A stretch of DNA of 34,057 nt from Parcubacteria group bacterium GW2011_GWF2_45_11 (GTDB taxonomy: Bacteria; Patescibacteriota; Patescibacteriia; UBA1558; UBA10009), in the NCBI GenBank assembly GCA_001001205.1, contig LCKE01000025.1, forward strand, positions 1 to 34,057, in the 5' to 3' direction. Under the pieces are notes generated by a model. That model searched no databases, was not told the DNA's origin, and saw nothing but the letters and a program-made list of their open reading frames with translations. Below, one piece after another: positions 6,738-14,267 of this stretch (positions within the stretch are counted from its first letter, which is position 1; each line of letters opens with the position of its first letter). Position numbers and translations under genes: made by a program.

Positions 6738-8072
6738 ATGACAGCAGAACAAATAGAAAGCCTGCTTAAAACAGAAGGGGTCAAAGCGATTTTACTGCAA
6801 TTTTCCGACTTAACCGGCCGGATTAAAGTCGTGGAGATTGAGGCTTACCGTTTTCAGGAAGCAGTAGACAAAGGCATCTGGTATGACGGCTCATCGGTGG
6901 CGGGCCACGCCAGAATTTACGAAAGCGATATGCTCTTAAAGCCGGACCTGGGCACTTTTGCTATTTTGCCCTGGACCAACACCGATTTTAAGGCGGCGCG
7001 CCTGATTTGCGATATTTACACCACCGACCAGGAACAGTTTGAAAGCGACCCAAGGTTTATCCTTAAAAAAACCCTCCAAGAAGCGGCCGCCCTGGGCTTT
7101 AACTATTACACGGCGGCGGAACTGGAATTTTTCCTGTTTGAAAAAAGCGAACTGCCCCAGCGCCTGGCCCCTCATGATCATAAAGGCTATTTTGACTATA
7201 CGCCGGTCAGCCGCGCTTCCCGCATCTGCCGCCGCGTCATGGATTCCCTGCAGGCCTTTAATATCAAAGGCGAGGCCTACCACCATGAAGTGGCCGAGGG
7301 GCAACATGAAATAGATACCCGTTACGACCTGGCTTTAAAAAGCGCAGATAATATTCTAACCATCAAATCGGCCATCAAGGCTTACGCCAACGGCGAATCA
7401 TTAAAAGCGACTTTTATGCCCAAGCCGCTCAAGGGCATTAACGGCTCCGGCATGCATATTCATCAAAGCCTGTTTTTGCTTAAAGGCAATGAAACGCCGC
7501 AAAATGCCTTTTTTAGCGCCGATGACAAATACCAGCTGTCGGAAACCGCCTATCAGTTTATCGCCGGACAATTGCGTCATGTTAAGGCCCTAACGGCCAT
7601 CACCAATCCGTCGGTTAATTCGTACAAGCGCCTGGTGCCCGGTTACGAAGCGCCGGTCAACATCTGCTGGGGCAGAATCAACCGCTCGGCTTTGATCCGG
7701 GTGCCCAAAATAACAAAAAATAGCCCGGCCTCAACCAGAACCGAACTGCGCAATCCCGATCCCACGGCCAACCCGTATCTGGCCTTTGCCGGAATGCTGG
7801 CCTGCGGCCTGGACGGCATTAAAAACAAACTGACTCCCCCGGCGCCGGTGGAAGAAAACCTTTATCAGATGAGCGAACAGGACAAGCTGAACAAAAATAT
7901 CGCCACGCTGCCGGACAGCCTCCAGGCGGCCATGGCTGAACTTGATAAAAACGAGGTCCTAAAAAATCTCCTGGGCCAGCACACTTTAACGGCCCTAAAG
8001 GCGGCCGCGGCCAGGGATATTGATCAGGCCCGCCAGGAAGTCACCCCCTGGGAAATCAGCCGCTATTTATAA
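6738..8072 (+). CDS. glnA: Glutamine synthetase, type I (alpha-like, not adenylylated)
   Basis: A 444-residue enzyme that makes glutamine from glutamate, ammonia and ATP. Family signatures are in place: Asp-Gly-Ser-Ser at 50-53; the metal/glutamate residues Glu128 and Glu130 in A-A-E-L-E-F-F; H-E-V-A-E-G-Q-H at 183-190; the ATP/glutamate segment G-S-G-M-H-I-H-Q-S at 236-244; N-P-S-V-N-S-Y-K-R-L near 290-299; and R-T-E-L-R-N-P-D at 334-341. Length and the E-N-L-Y-Q-M-S tail near 373-379, in place of the N-L-Y-D-L-P adenylylation site, indicate the shorter GSI-alpha form. Arg59 in A-R-I-Y-E-S-D corresponds to the feedback-related Arg62 of Bacillus GS. No SD is visible. It is a monocistronic unit between a long leader and a strong terminator. 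Confidence 0.95.
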   Translation: MTAEQIESLLKTEGVKAILLQFSDLTGRIKVVEIEAYRFQEAVDKGIWYDGSSVAGHARIYESDMLLKPDLGTFAILPWTNTDFKAARLICDIYTTDQEQFESDPRFILKKTLQEAAALGFNYYTAAELEFFLFEKSELPQRLAPHDHKGYFDYTPVSRASRICRRVMDSLQAFNIKGEAYHHEVAEGQHEIDTRYDLALKSADNILTIKSAIKAYANGESLKATFMPKPLKGINGSGMHIHQSLFLLKGNETPQNAFFSADDKYQLSETAYQFIAGQLRHVKALTAITNPSVNSYKRLVPGYEAPVNICWGRINRSALIRVPKITKNSPASTRTELRNPDPTANPYLAFAGMLACGLDGIKNKLTPPAPVEENLYQMSEQDKLNKNIATLPDSLQAAMAELDKNEVLKNLLGQHTLTALKAAAARDIDQARQEVTPWEISRYL

Positions 8073-8102
8073 TAACCAAGACTAGTTGATTGGGTGAACA
8101 TC

Positions 8103-8137
8103 AAAAAAAGCGCGATCGTTGCCGATCGCGCTTTTTT
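8103..8137. terminator. Bidirectional terminator between glnA and the HtrA gene
   Basis: AGCGCGATCG (8109-8118) and CGATCGCGCT (8123-8132) form a perfect 10-bp stem with a 4-base TTGC loop. It is flanked by an A-run on the left and a T-run on the right, so it can terminate both convergent transcripts. Confidence 0.93.
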
Positions 8138-8154
8138 AGTCAGGACTAAACTCT

Positions 8155-9456
8155 TTATTCTTGAAATTCTCTCAGTTCCACGGGGATGGTTTTTTCCTGA
8201 CCGTCATGAGATACTTTTAAATTGATAACATCGCCGGGCTGATACTTGGCCACCTCCTTAGCCAAAGAATGAGCTTGATCCAATTTAACCCCCTCAACTT
8301 CCAAAATAATATCATTTTCTTCCAGGCCCGCCTGATCGGCCGGAGAACCCGGCACCACCGCCAGCTCAGCCGGCGTATCGCCTCGGACCAGCAAAGCGCC
8401 GTAATCATAGGCCAAATTATTCTTTGCCTGAATCTGGCTGTTTAAAGGCAAATATCTAACGCCCAAATAAGCCCGGACAATCCTGCCGTTTTCTTTAACG
8501 CTGGCAATAACGCTCTTGGCGCTGTTGATGGGAATGGCAAAACCCACCAATTGCCCCTGGGAATTAATGGCCGTATTAATGCCAATCACCTCACCGGCAA
8601 GATTGATCAGCGGACCGCCGGAATTGCCCGGATTGATGGCCGCATCAGTTTGAATGACGCCCTCCAGCTTTTCGCTGCCGCTGGCGCTACCGGCGACTAT
8701 ATCCCGGCCGATGCCGGAAATTATACCCTTGGTGACCGTGTTGGAATATTCGCCTAAAGAAAAACCGATGGCGATGACGGTCTGGCCTATCTGAATTTGA
8801 TCGGAATCGCCCAAGTCCACCGTCGGCAAATCCTGGGCCTCAATTCTCAAAAAAGCAAAATCATTCAGCGGGTCACGGGCCACCACTTCAGCCTCATAAC
8901 TGGTGCCGTCGCTCAGGACCACCGAATAATCCGCCGCAATATCGTCAACCACGTGCTTATTGGTTAAAATCAGACCGTCGGCGCTGATAATAAAACCGGT
9001 GCCCCCGCCTACCTTCTGCTTTTCCGGTTCAGCCTGATTCTGTTCGGGTTGCGGCACCGGCGTGGTTTGGAAAAACTGATCAAAAGGAAAGCTAAAAAAC
9101 TGATCAAAGGGAAAACTTAAACTGTCACTGTTATATGGCTGCAGTTCTTTACTGACGATGATGCTGACCACGGCCGGAGTGACCCGGCTGACCGCCTGGG
9201 TGGTGGCCTCCTCGGTATCAATGCCCGCCGGCGCCGGCTGACCCAAGGCGGCGGTGGAACTATCTGGCTGATGGCCCGGACGGATAATAACGCCCAAGGG
9301 ATCAGACAGCCACTTTGCCCACGATCCCGAATAAATCGTGCCGGTGACAAAGCCGGAAACTCCGCCGGCCAGGGAGCCGATGACCAAACTCACAATAACC
9401 ACGGTGGCAAAAACCCCTTTAGGCATTTGCATTTTTGATTCATTGGGTTTAGACAT
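8155..9456 (-). CDS. HtrA/DegP-type membrane-anchored serine protease with PDZ domain
   Basis: A 433-residue envelope quality-control protease. An N-terminal membrane anchor lies at about 14-40. The trypsin-like domain spans about 88-315 with the triad His168 (T-N-K-H-V-V), Asp199 (N-D-F-A-F-L) and Ser279 (G-N-S-G-G-P-L). One C-terminal PDZ domain is at about 328-428 (G-S-P-A-D-Q-A-G-L at 370-378). The short linker between anchor and protease core carries an exact tandem duplication of eight residues, S-F-P-F-D-Q-F-F, at 114-129. It is the last gene of the minus-strand string that includes ftsZ and nrdR, 55 bases after the small membrane protein, with a weak hairpin between. It is likely to degrade or refold misfolded exported proteins, of which this genome has very large ones. 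Confidence 0.94.
   Translation of the reverse strand: MSKPNESKMQMPKGVFATVVIVSLVIGSLAGGVSGFVTGTIYSGSWAKWLSDPLGVIIRPGHQPDSSTAALGQPAPAGIDTEEATTQAVSRVTPAVVSIIVSKELQPYNSDSLSFPFDQFFSFPFDQFFQTTPVPQPEQNQAEPEKQKVGGGTGFIISADGLILTNKHVVDDIAADYSVVLSDGTSYEAEVVARDPLNDFAFLRIEAQDLPTVDLGDSDQIQIGQTVIAIGFSLGEYSNTVTKGIISGIGRDIVAGSASGSEKLEGVIQTDAAINPGNSGGPLINLAGEVIGINTAINSQGQLVGFAIPINSAKSVIASVKENGRIVRAYLGVRYLPLNSQIQAKNNLAYDYGALLVRGDTPAELAVVPGSPADQAGLEENDIILEVEGVKLDQAHSLAKEVAKYQPGDVINLKVSHDGQEKTIPVELREFQE
9070..9117 (-). repeat. Tandem 24-bp duplication in the HtrA linker
   Basis: Two adjacent 24-base units encode S-F-P-F-D-Q-F-F twice (residues 114-129). The DNA copies differ at a few positions, so the duplication is not brand new. 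It lies in the low-complexity linker before the protease core and keeps the frame. Confidence 0.85.
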
Positions 9457-9472
9457 ACATTTATGGGTTAAT

Positions 9473-9494
9473 AAAACCCCCGCGAAGAGGTTTT
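9473..9494 (-). terminator. Weak hairpin between the small membrane protein gene and the HtrA gene
   Basis: On the minus strand AAAACCTC and GGGGTTTT form an 8-bp stem (one G-U pair) around a 6-base loop, with only a short T-run. It may cause partial termination or mark a processing site before the HtrA gene. Confidence 0.4.
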
Positions 9495-9511
9495 TGCTAA
9501 CTCTAAATTGC

Positions 9512-9880
9512 TTAATAGTTTTGATCCAACAACTGCTGGTAAGCTTTCAGGGGCCCGCCCTGTTCATTGATCATTTGAATCAACTGCTGTTGGTCCAAAC
9601 CGGTGCCGCCCAGCAAACTCTCTGAACCTGCCGACTGGAGCATGCTGGCGGGCAAAAATTTACCCATGATGCTGTTGACAATGGGCTGCCAATAAAATAT
9701 CCCCAAAATAATAGGCACAATTATAAAAACCACAATGCTAATAGAGCTCATAACGCGACCCCATAAGATATAGCTCTTGACCTTTTTGGAGATATGATAA
9801 ATTTCTTTACTATAAGCCAAATTCTGCTCCAACAGGATCTTAACCTGCTCTTCCAAAGGGGCTCCCTGGATATTGGGCAT
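9512..9880 (-). CDS. Small single-pass membrane protein of unknown function
   Basis: A 122-residue protein that I do not recognise. Residues 1-36 look like a charged amphipathic helix (Glu/Lys-rich, possible coiled coil), residues 43-64 are a strong membrane segment, and the C-terminal 55 residues are Gln/Leu/Gly-rich (G-L-D-Q-Q-Q-L-I-Q-M-I near 94-104). It lies 46 bases after the DUF4430 gene and 55 bases before the protease gene, on the same strand. Such proteins are common between cell-division and envelope genes in CPR genomes, but no role can be assigned. Confidence 0.7.
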   Translation of the reverse strand: MPNIQGAPLEEQVKILLEQNLAYSKEIYHISKKVKSYILWGRVMSSISIVVFIIVPIILGIFYWQPIVNSIMGKFLPASMLQSAGSESLLGGTGLDQQQLIQMINEQGGPLKAYQQLLDQNY

Positions 9881-9926
9881 ATATTTATACTACGTTATTT
9901 ATTAAAAATTATTTTGCCGTTTAAGG

Positions 9927-10400
9927 CTATTCAACTAATTTAACGTATTTAAATTCAATAACGTCTCCTGATTTTAATTGAATTTTGTCTAAGTGTCCCG
10001 CTTGCCAGGAGTTATTCAGCCAGACCTGCCATTTTTTACCATTGGCGGACGTGACGTAACCGTTGATAGAGAGCCTGGCGGCCCCGGCGGCTGTCTGGTA
10101 ATCTTCGTAAGTTATCTTAAAAGTTTTGTCGGTTATGGAAACTTTATTTAACAGGTCTAGAGCTGAAGCGCCATAGATCAGCTTGACTTCCGGATAAACT
10201 CTCACGCGACCGTCGCCGTAATCCATCATTAAGCTGACCTGAATGTTCCTGCTTCTGGTAATTATGCCGCTTAAGCCCCCGTCTGGGCTTAAAATGGTTA
10301 CGGTTTGTTCCTGGCCGATTAAAATACCGGCGATCCAAATAACCACCGCCAAAACGCCGCCGATGATGATTCTGGTTAATTTGGTTAAATGATTCTGCAT
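9927..10400 (-). CDS. Membrane-anchored DUF4430 domain protein
   Basis: A 157-residue protein with an N-terminal membrane anchor or signal segment (about 10-28) and a C-terminal DUF4430 (transcobalamin-C-terminal-like) domain. Characteristic pieces are A-L-D-L-L near 80-84, G-K-K-W-Q-V-W-L-N near 120-128, and the closing L-K-S-G-D-V-I-E-F-K-Y. The domain is widespread in secreted and surface proteins, and its ligand here is unknown. It follows nrdR by eight bases and so is probably co-transcribed, although the two functions have no evident link. No cysteine for lipidation is present. Confidence 0.82.
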   Translation of the reverse strand: MQNHLTKLTRIIIGGVLAVVIWIAGILIGQEQTVTILSPDGGLSGIITRSRNIQVSLMMDYGDGRVRVYPEVKLIYGASALDLLNKVSITDKTFKITYEDYQTAAGAARLSINGYVTSANGKKWQVWLNNSWQAGHLDKIQLKSGDVIEFKYVKLVE

Positions 10401-10408
10401 ATTATTTC

Positions 10409-10936
10409 TTAGGCGTTTTTGCCGGAGGGTTGGCGACGGATCGTTCCTTTGGCTTGAACGGCGCCAGGCATGACTTTTGAGTTTTTTTTGTTCAAGAGCT
10501 CCTCCAGTTCTTTTTGAAAAGTCTTAACATCCTCAAACGCCCGATAAACAGAGGCAAAACGAATATAAGAAACCTTATCAAAACTTTTCAGCCTTTTCAT
10601 GACCTGTTCGCCGATAAATTGGCTGGTGACTTCATCTTTTTTCTTTTTCTGAATATCCCTCTCAATGGTGTTGATCAATTTTTTAAACTGGTCCTGGCTA
10701 TAAGGGCGTTTTTGCAAAGCCCGCCTTAAACCTAGTTCCAGCTTGTCCCGCTGATACGGTTCTTTGACTCCGTTCCGCTTAATCACGGTCAAATTAAGAA
10801 TCTCAATTTGTTCGTAAGTGGAAAATCTAAAACCGCACTTTTGACATTCACGCCTTCTTTTGATGGCAAAGCCCTGTTCAGTCAAACGCGAATCATTAAC
10901 TTTGGTATCTTGAGCTAAACAAACTGGACATTTCAT
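10409..10936 (-). CDS. nrdR: Transcriptional repressor NrdR
   Basis: A 175-residue regulator of ribonucleotide reductase genes that senses ATP/dATP. The N-terminal zinc ribbon has its four cysteines at 3, 6, 31 and 34 (CPVC and CQKC) with the R-R-R-E-C segment between. An ATP-cone domain follows at about 49-139 (V-I-K-R-N-G near 51-56). The last 25 residues, basic and rich in Gly/Gln, extend past the usual NrdR length of about 150. No ribonucleotide reductase gene or NrdR box was seen in the window, so its targets lie elsewhere. Its place directly downstream of ftsZ suggests shared expression with cell division. Confidence 0.95.
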   Translation of the reverse strand: MKCPVCLAQDTKVNDSRLTEQGFAIKRRRECQKCGFRFSTYEQIEILNLTVIKRNGVKEPYQRDKLELGLRRALQKRPYSQDQFKKLINTIERDIQKKKKDEVTSQFIGEQVMKRLKSFDKVSYIRFASVYRAFEDVKTFQKELEELLNKKNSKVMPGAVQAKGTIRRQPSGKNA

Positions 10937-11004
10937 AGTTGAGTCAGGCGTTACTTGTTATTAGTTATGAGTTACGGCTGATTGGGTTAAGCCTTAAGAG
11001 TTAT

Positions 11005-11033
11005 CCGCCCGACTCGTTGTTGTGGCGGGCTGG
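11005..11033. repeat. Intergenic GC-rich imperfect palindrome, copy 2
   Basis: The 181-base gap between ftsZ and nrdR holds CCGCCC/GGCGGG-type arms around CTCGTTGTTGTGG. It resembles the element at 6302-6335. The same gap contains AT-rich TTATTAGTTATGAGTTAC, reminiscent of the repeats between ftsA and ftsZ. No gene was seen here. Confidence 0.35.
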
Positions 11034-11117
11034 CACGATACACGCTACGCTACCTGGATTTATTAGAAAAATTATGATAATCGTGCGTAAACCGTCCCTC
11101 ATAACTTTTAACTCCGG

Positions 11118-12287
11118 CTATTTCCCCATTTTTTTTCTGATAAAAGTGGGGATGTCCAGTTCTTCTTCCTGTTTGGTTTTTGGAGGCAAATCAACTTTGT
11201 CGGCATCTTCGGCCTTGCTTGGTTTTTTGGAGAATAAACTTTTAGCCACGACCGTGGCCTTATCTTCCACCGCTTTATACTGGGGGTAAGCGTAACGGTC
11301 TTCTTGTCTGGAGCTTTCCGGTTCGGCTTCGCTACGGGCGGAATTAAAACCCGTGGCAATAACCGTAATTTTTACCTCGTCGTTAAGGGATTCGTCAATG
11401 ATGGCACCAAAAATCACTTTGGCGTTGGGATCAACGGAAGAGGTAATCACTTCGGCCGCCTCATTAACTTCATGCATTGATAAATCGGTGCCGCCGGTGA
11501 TGGTAAACAGCACCCCTTTGGCCCCCTTGATTGATAATTCCAAAAGTGGGCTGTCTATGGCCGTCCTGGCCGCTTCCACAGCCCGGCTTTCACCGCTGGC
11601 TCGGCCAATGCCCATCAAGGCCGAACCGGCCTCTTTCATAATGGCCTTGACGTCGGCAAAATCAACGTTAACCAATCCGGGAATAGTGATTATTTCGGAA
11701 ATACCCTGAACCCCCTGCTTCAGCACCTCGTCCACGATGGCGAAAGCGTCCAGCAGGGAAGTTTTTTTATCAATCACCTGCAAAAGCCTGTCGTTAGGTA
11801 TGGTAATAATGGTATCAACTTTATCAATCAGATTGTCCAAACCCCGCTCGGCGATGCTCTTTCTTTGAGCGCCCTCAAAAGAAAAAGGCTTGGTCACCAC
11901 CGCCACGGTTAAAGCGCCGGCCTCCTTGGCGATATCAGCCACAATCGGAGCCGAACCCGTGCCGGTGCCGCCGCCCAGGCCGCAGGTTAAAAAAACCATG
12001 TCGGCCCCTTCCATGATCGTCCTGATTTCTTCTTCGCTCTCTTCCGCCGCCTGCGCGCCCAGTTCCGGATCCATGCCGGCGCCCAGGCCGCGGGTGGTGG
12101 CTCGGCCGATATGCAGTTTATGAGTCGCTTCATTATTATTTAAAGCCTGCGCGTCGGTATTGACGGCGATAAATTCAATGCCCTTGAGTTTAGACTTGAT
12201 CATCCGGTTACCCCCCAAGCCGATAACTTTTATTTTTGCAAAGGTTTCAATATCCGGTTTTATTTCTATGGATTTAGATTTTGCCAT
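11118..12287 (-). CDS. ftsZ: Cell division GTPase FtsZ, with shortened T1 loop
   Basis: A 389-residue tubulin homologue that forms the division ring. Most signatures are canonical: A-V-N-T-D-A-Q-A-L at 41-49, the T4 loop G-G-G-T-G-T-G at 105-111, the Phe-Ser-Phe-Glu-Gly stretch near 135-139, the T7 catalytic loop N-V-D-F-A-D at 207-212, a disordered linker from about 317, and a conserved C-terminal peptide ending D-I-P-T-F-I-R-K-K that normally binds FtsA and other tethers. The oddity is the first nucleotide loop: I-G-L-G-G runs straight into N-R-M-I (21-30), whereas FtsZ proteins have G-G-G-G-x-N-A-V before this helix. Six residues (18 bases, around 12207-12215) are missing in frame. This is either a real deletion affecting GTP binding or an assembly fault. 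It is downstream of ftsA, the usual order. Confidence 0.95.
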   Translation of the reverse strand: MAKSKSIEIKPDIETFAKIKVIGLGGNRMIKSKLKGIEFIAVNTDAQALNNNEATHKLHIGRATTRGLGAGMDPELGAQAAEESEEEIRTIMEGADMVFLTCGLGGGTGTGSAPIVADIAKEAGALTVAVVTKPFSFEGAQRKSIAERGLDNLIDKVDTIITIPNDRLLQVIDKKTSLLDAFAIVDEVLKQGVQGISEIITIPGLVNVDFADVKAIMKEAGSALMGIGRASGESRAVEAARTAIDSPLLELSIKGAKGVLFTITGGTDLSMHEVNEAAEVITSSVDPNAKVIFGAIIDESLNDEVKITVIATGFNSARSEAEPESSRQEDRYAYPQYKAVEDKATVVAKSLFSKKPSKAEDADKVDLPPKTKQEEELDIPTFIRKKMGK

Positions 12288-12312
12288 GTTTTTGTAAGTA
12301 ATTAGTAACTAG

Positions 12313-12363
12313 TAATTAGTAACTGGAGATGAATCCGGCACTCGCCGGATAAATTACTAATTA
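12313..12363. promoter_or_regulatory. Nested double hairpin between ftsA and ftsZ
   Basis: An outer perfect 10-bp stem (TAATTAGTAA at 12313-12322 with TTACTAATTA at 12354-12363) encloses an inner perfect 7-bp stem (ATCCGGC at 12333-12339 with GCCGGAT at 12344-12350, 4-base loop). Just beside it a 14-bp unit, AGTAATTAGTAACT, is repeated exactly in tandem (12297-12310 and 12311-12324), so the outer arm has two alternative partners. It fills the 97-base ftsA-ftsZ gap and could be an RNA processing or attenuation site setting the FtsA:FtsZ ratio, or an intergenic repeat element. Confidence 0.6.
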
Positions 12364-12384
12364 TCGATTACCAATCGCCAACCG

Positions 12385-13632
12385 CTATGGCAGCAAGGAC
12401 TTAAACCAGCGCTTCATTTTACTGACCGCGTCGTCCACGGAAGAAAAATTGGGCAAACGAAACTTGGCCGACTTATGCGAGCTTTGACTACCCCAGATTG
12501 CCAGGCCGATGGCGGTGGCGTAGCTCGGATCGTTGATTTTATCAATGGAACTTTCGGCGGCGCCTTGAGGCAGCCCGATCACTACCGGCAGTTTCAATTT
12601 TTCTTTAGCCAGGTCAATCAAGCCGTTAAGCTTGGCGCCGCCGCCGGTTAAAACCACGCCGGCCGGCAACAGGCCAAAACGGTCTATTTTTTTAAGTTCG
12701 GCGTTAATTAGGCTGAAAATTTCCTCGCACCTGGCCTGAACGATTTCCGAAACGTGCTTAACGGAAATCATCGTGCGCTCTTTTTCCTGATCGGAAAATT
12801 TGGCCAAATCAATTTCATCGCGCTTATTGACCTTACGGCTGTCGGCCTGAGCGACTTCCAGCTTGATTATTTCGGCCGCGTCCACCGAAGTTCTGAGGCC
12901 GATGGCGATATCCGAAGTTATATGGCTGGAGCCGATGGGTAAAACCGCCGAATGCAAAATATCGCCTTCTTCATAAACGATCATGGTGGTGGTGTGATGG
13001 CCAAGGTTGACTAAGGCCACCCCCAGCTCCCGCTGTTTTTTATCTAAAGTGCTTTCGGCGCAAGCCAGGATACCAAAAACTAAATCGGTGATATCAACGC
13101 CGGTGCGGTAAATACTTTTGGTCAAATTCTTGATTTGGGCCGACAGGCCGATAATAATCTGCGTCGCAACTTCCAAACGCACGCCGGTCATGCCTACCGG
13201 ATCCTTAATGCCGGTTTGATTATCTACTTTAAAATCACGGGGAATAACGTGCAAAATTTCGTGATTCGGGGGCGTGGCAACCGCTTGCGCCGCTTCTATC
13301 GCCCGTTCCACGTCCTCTTCGGTAATTTCCTTATCGGCTTTGGCCACGGCCACAACGCCGCTGCTCTCCAAAGTTTTAATATGCGTGCCAAAAATGCCCA
13401 CCACCGCCGATTCCACGGGCAGGCCGGCCATGCGCTCCAGCTGTTCCAAAACTTCGGAAATGCTGGAAACGGCATCCTCAATATCCGTCACCATGCCCTT
13501 GGCAATGCCGGCGGAAGGCCGTTCAGCCGCGCCAATAATTTCCAAATTATTATCTGGAGTTTTTTTAATCAGAACAGCCCTGATATTATGCGAACCAATA
13601 TCCAAACCGGTTATATAGTGATCTTGCGGCAT
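12385..13632 (-). CDS. ftsA: Cell division protein FtsA
   Basis: A 415-residue actin-like ATPase that tethers FtsZ to the membrane and recruits the divisome. It begins with the actin-fold phosphate-1 motif G-L-D-I-G-S-H-N-I-R-A. The SHS2 (1C) domain is at about 85-170, with the V-V-G-I-F-G-T-H-I segment at 77-85. A phosphate-2-like D/G-rich region (L-V-N-L-G-H-H-T-T-T) is near 227-236, and the adenosine motif V-V-L-T-G-G-G-A-K-L is near 324-333. The C-terminus V-S-K-M-K-R-W-F-K-S-L-L is a typical amphipathic membrane-targeting helix. It is followed 97 bases later by ftsZ. A good promoter lies upstream at 13744-13772, giving a leader of about 105 nt. Confidence 0.95.
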   Translation of the reverse strand: MPQDHYITGLDIGSHNIRAVLIKKTPDNNLEIIGAAERPSAGIAKGMVTDIEDAVSSISEVLEQLERMAGLPVESAVVGIFGTHIKTLESSGVVAVAKADKEITEEDVERAIEAAQAVATPPNHEILHVIPRDFKVDNQTGIKDPVGMTGVRLEVATQIIIGLSAQIKNLTKSIYRTGVDITDLVFGILACAESTLDKKQRELGVALVNLGHHTTTMIVYEEGDILHSAVLPIGSSHITSDIAIGLRTSVDAAEIIKLEVAQADSRKVNKRDEIDLAKFSDQEKERTMISVKHVSEIVQARCEEIFSLINAELKKIDRFGLLPAGVVLTGGGAKLNGLIDLAKEKLKLPVVIGLPQGAAESSIDKINDPSYATAIGLAIWGSQSSHKSAKFRLPNFSSVDDAVSKMKRWFKSLLP

Positions 13633-13743
13633 TGTATTTAGGAATTTGAAGTTTAGGATTTTTAGAAACGTAAAACAAGAAATAAGAAACCAAATCTAAA
13701 GATTATCCAGTTTCTAATTTCCAGCTGGCAATTTCTAAGCTTT

Positions 13744-13772
13744 ATTATACTAAAAAAAAGCCTTGCCGGCAA
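13744..13772 (-). promoter_or_regulatory. Promoter for the ftsA-ftsZ transcript
   Basis: On the minus strand TTGCCG (13772-13767), a 17-base spacer and a perfect TATAAT (13749-13744) form a convincing promoter. Transcription would start near 13737, in the 208-base gap between ybeY and ftsA. The spacer has a run of eight T. The -35 overlaps a self-complementary TTGCCGGCAA. Confidence 0.75.
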
Positions 13773-13840
13773 CTGTTAAACTTTTCCACAAACTTGATTT
13801 ATGTTGAACAAATTTATTGTTCTGGTTTGTCAAATAAGTT

Positions 13841-14251
13841 TTACCTCAGCTTAGCGTCAGGCCGGAGAATTTCACCCTGCAAATCAACCATCCGCTTGAA
13901 CTTCTTTTCCGTTTCGTGGGTATAACCCCGCAAATGAAGCAAACCATGGATAAACAACCAGCCAATCTCTTGCTTCACCGGAATTTTGTTTGTTTTTGAC
14001 TGACGGACGGCCCGGGCATAACAGATGAATATCTCGTCAATTTCGGTAAATGACAAAACGTCTGTGACCGCGTCCTGGTGGCGGTAAAGACGGTTTAATT
14101 TTCTTATCATCTGGGGGCCGATAAAAACCAGGGAAACCGGCCAGTCGGCTTTTATTTTTAACTGACAAGCGGTGGCCTGAGCCAGCTTATTTAAAAAGCC
14201 CCCCCAAGCGAGAGGCATTTTAACCTGATAACTGATTTCCAGTTTAAGCAT
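13841..14251 (-). CDS. ybeY: Endoribonuclease YbeY (rRNA maturation)
   Basis: A 136-residue single-strand endoribonuclease for 16S rRNA 3' processing and ribosome quality control. The zinc site is visible as H-G-x-x-H-L-x-G-Y-x-H with His102, His106 and His112. The upstream L-N-x-x-Y-R-x-x-D-x-x-T-D-V-L-S-F signature is at 52-68. The residue before the last His is Thr111, where Asp is usual (G-Y-D-H). The metal-binding histidines are all kept, so activity is expected. Length is near the short end for the family. It starts 16 bases after the TSP3 membrane protein gene, suggesting co-transcription. Confidence 0.93.
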   Translation of the reverse strand: MLKLEISYQVKMPLAWGGFLNKLAQATACQLKIKADWPVSLVFIGPQMIRKLNRLYRHQDAVTDVLSFTEIDEIFICYARAVRQSKTNKIPVKQEIGWLFIHGLLHLRGYTHETEKKFKRMVDLQGEILRPDAKLR

Positions 14252-14267
14252 AAAAACAATTCAGAGT

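Noticed and set aside
11353-12123. Plus-strand ORFs opposite ftsZ
   Set aside because: Shadow frames of ftsZ, rich in Ser/Pro/Ala as expected for antisense of a GC-rich gene.
13135-13641. 168-residue plus-strand ORF opposite ftsA
   Set aside because: His/Asn/Arg-rich antisense shadow of a clear ftsA gene, with no domain or SD.
13762-13773. TTGCCGGCAA followed by eight T as a ybeY terminator
   Set aside because: The palindrome has no loop and cannot form a hairpin without losing pairs. The same bases make a good -35 spaced 17 from TATAAT, so a promoter is the better reading.
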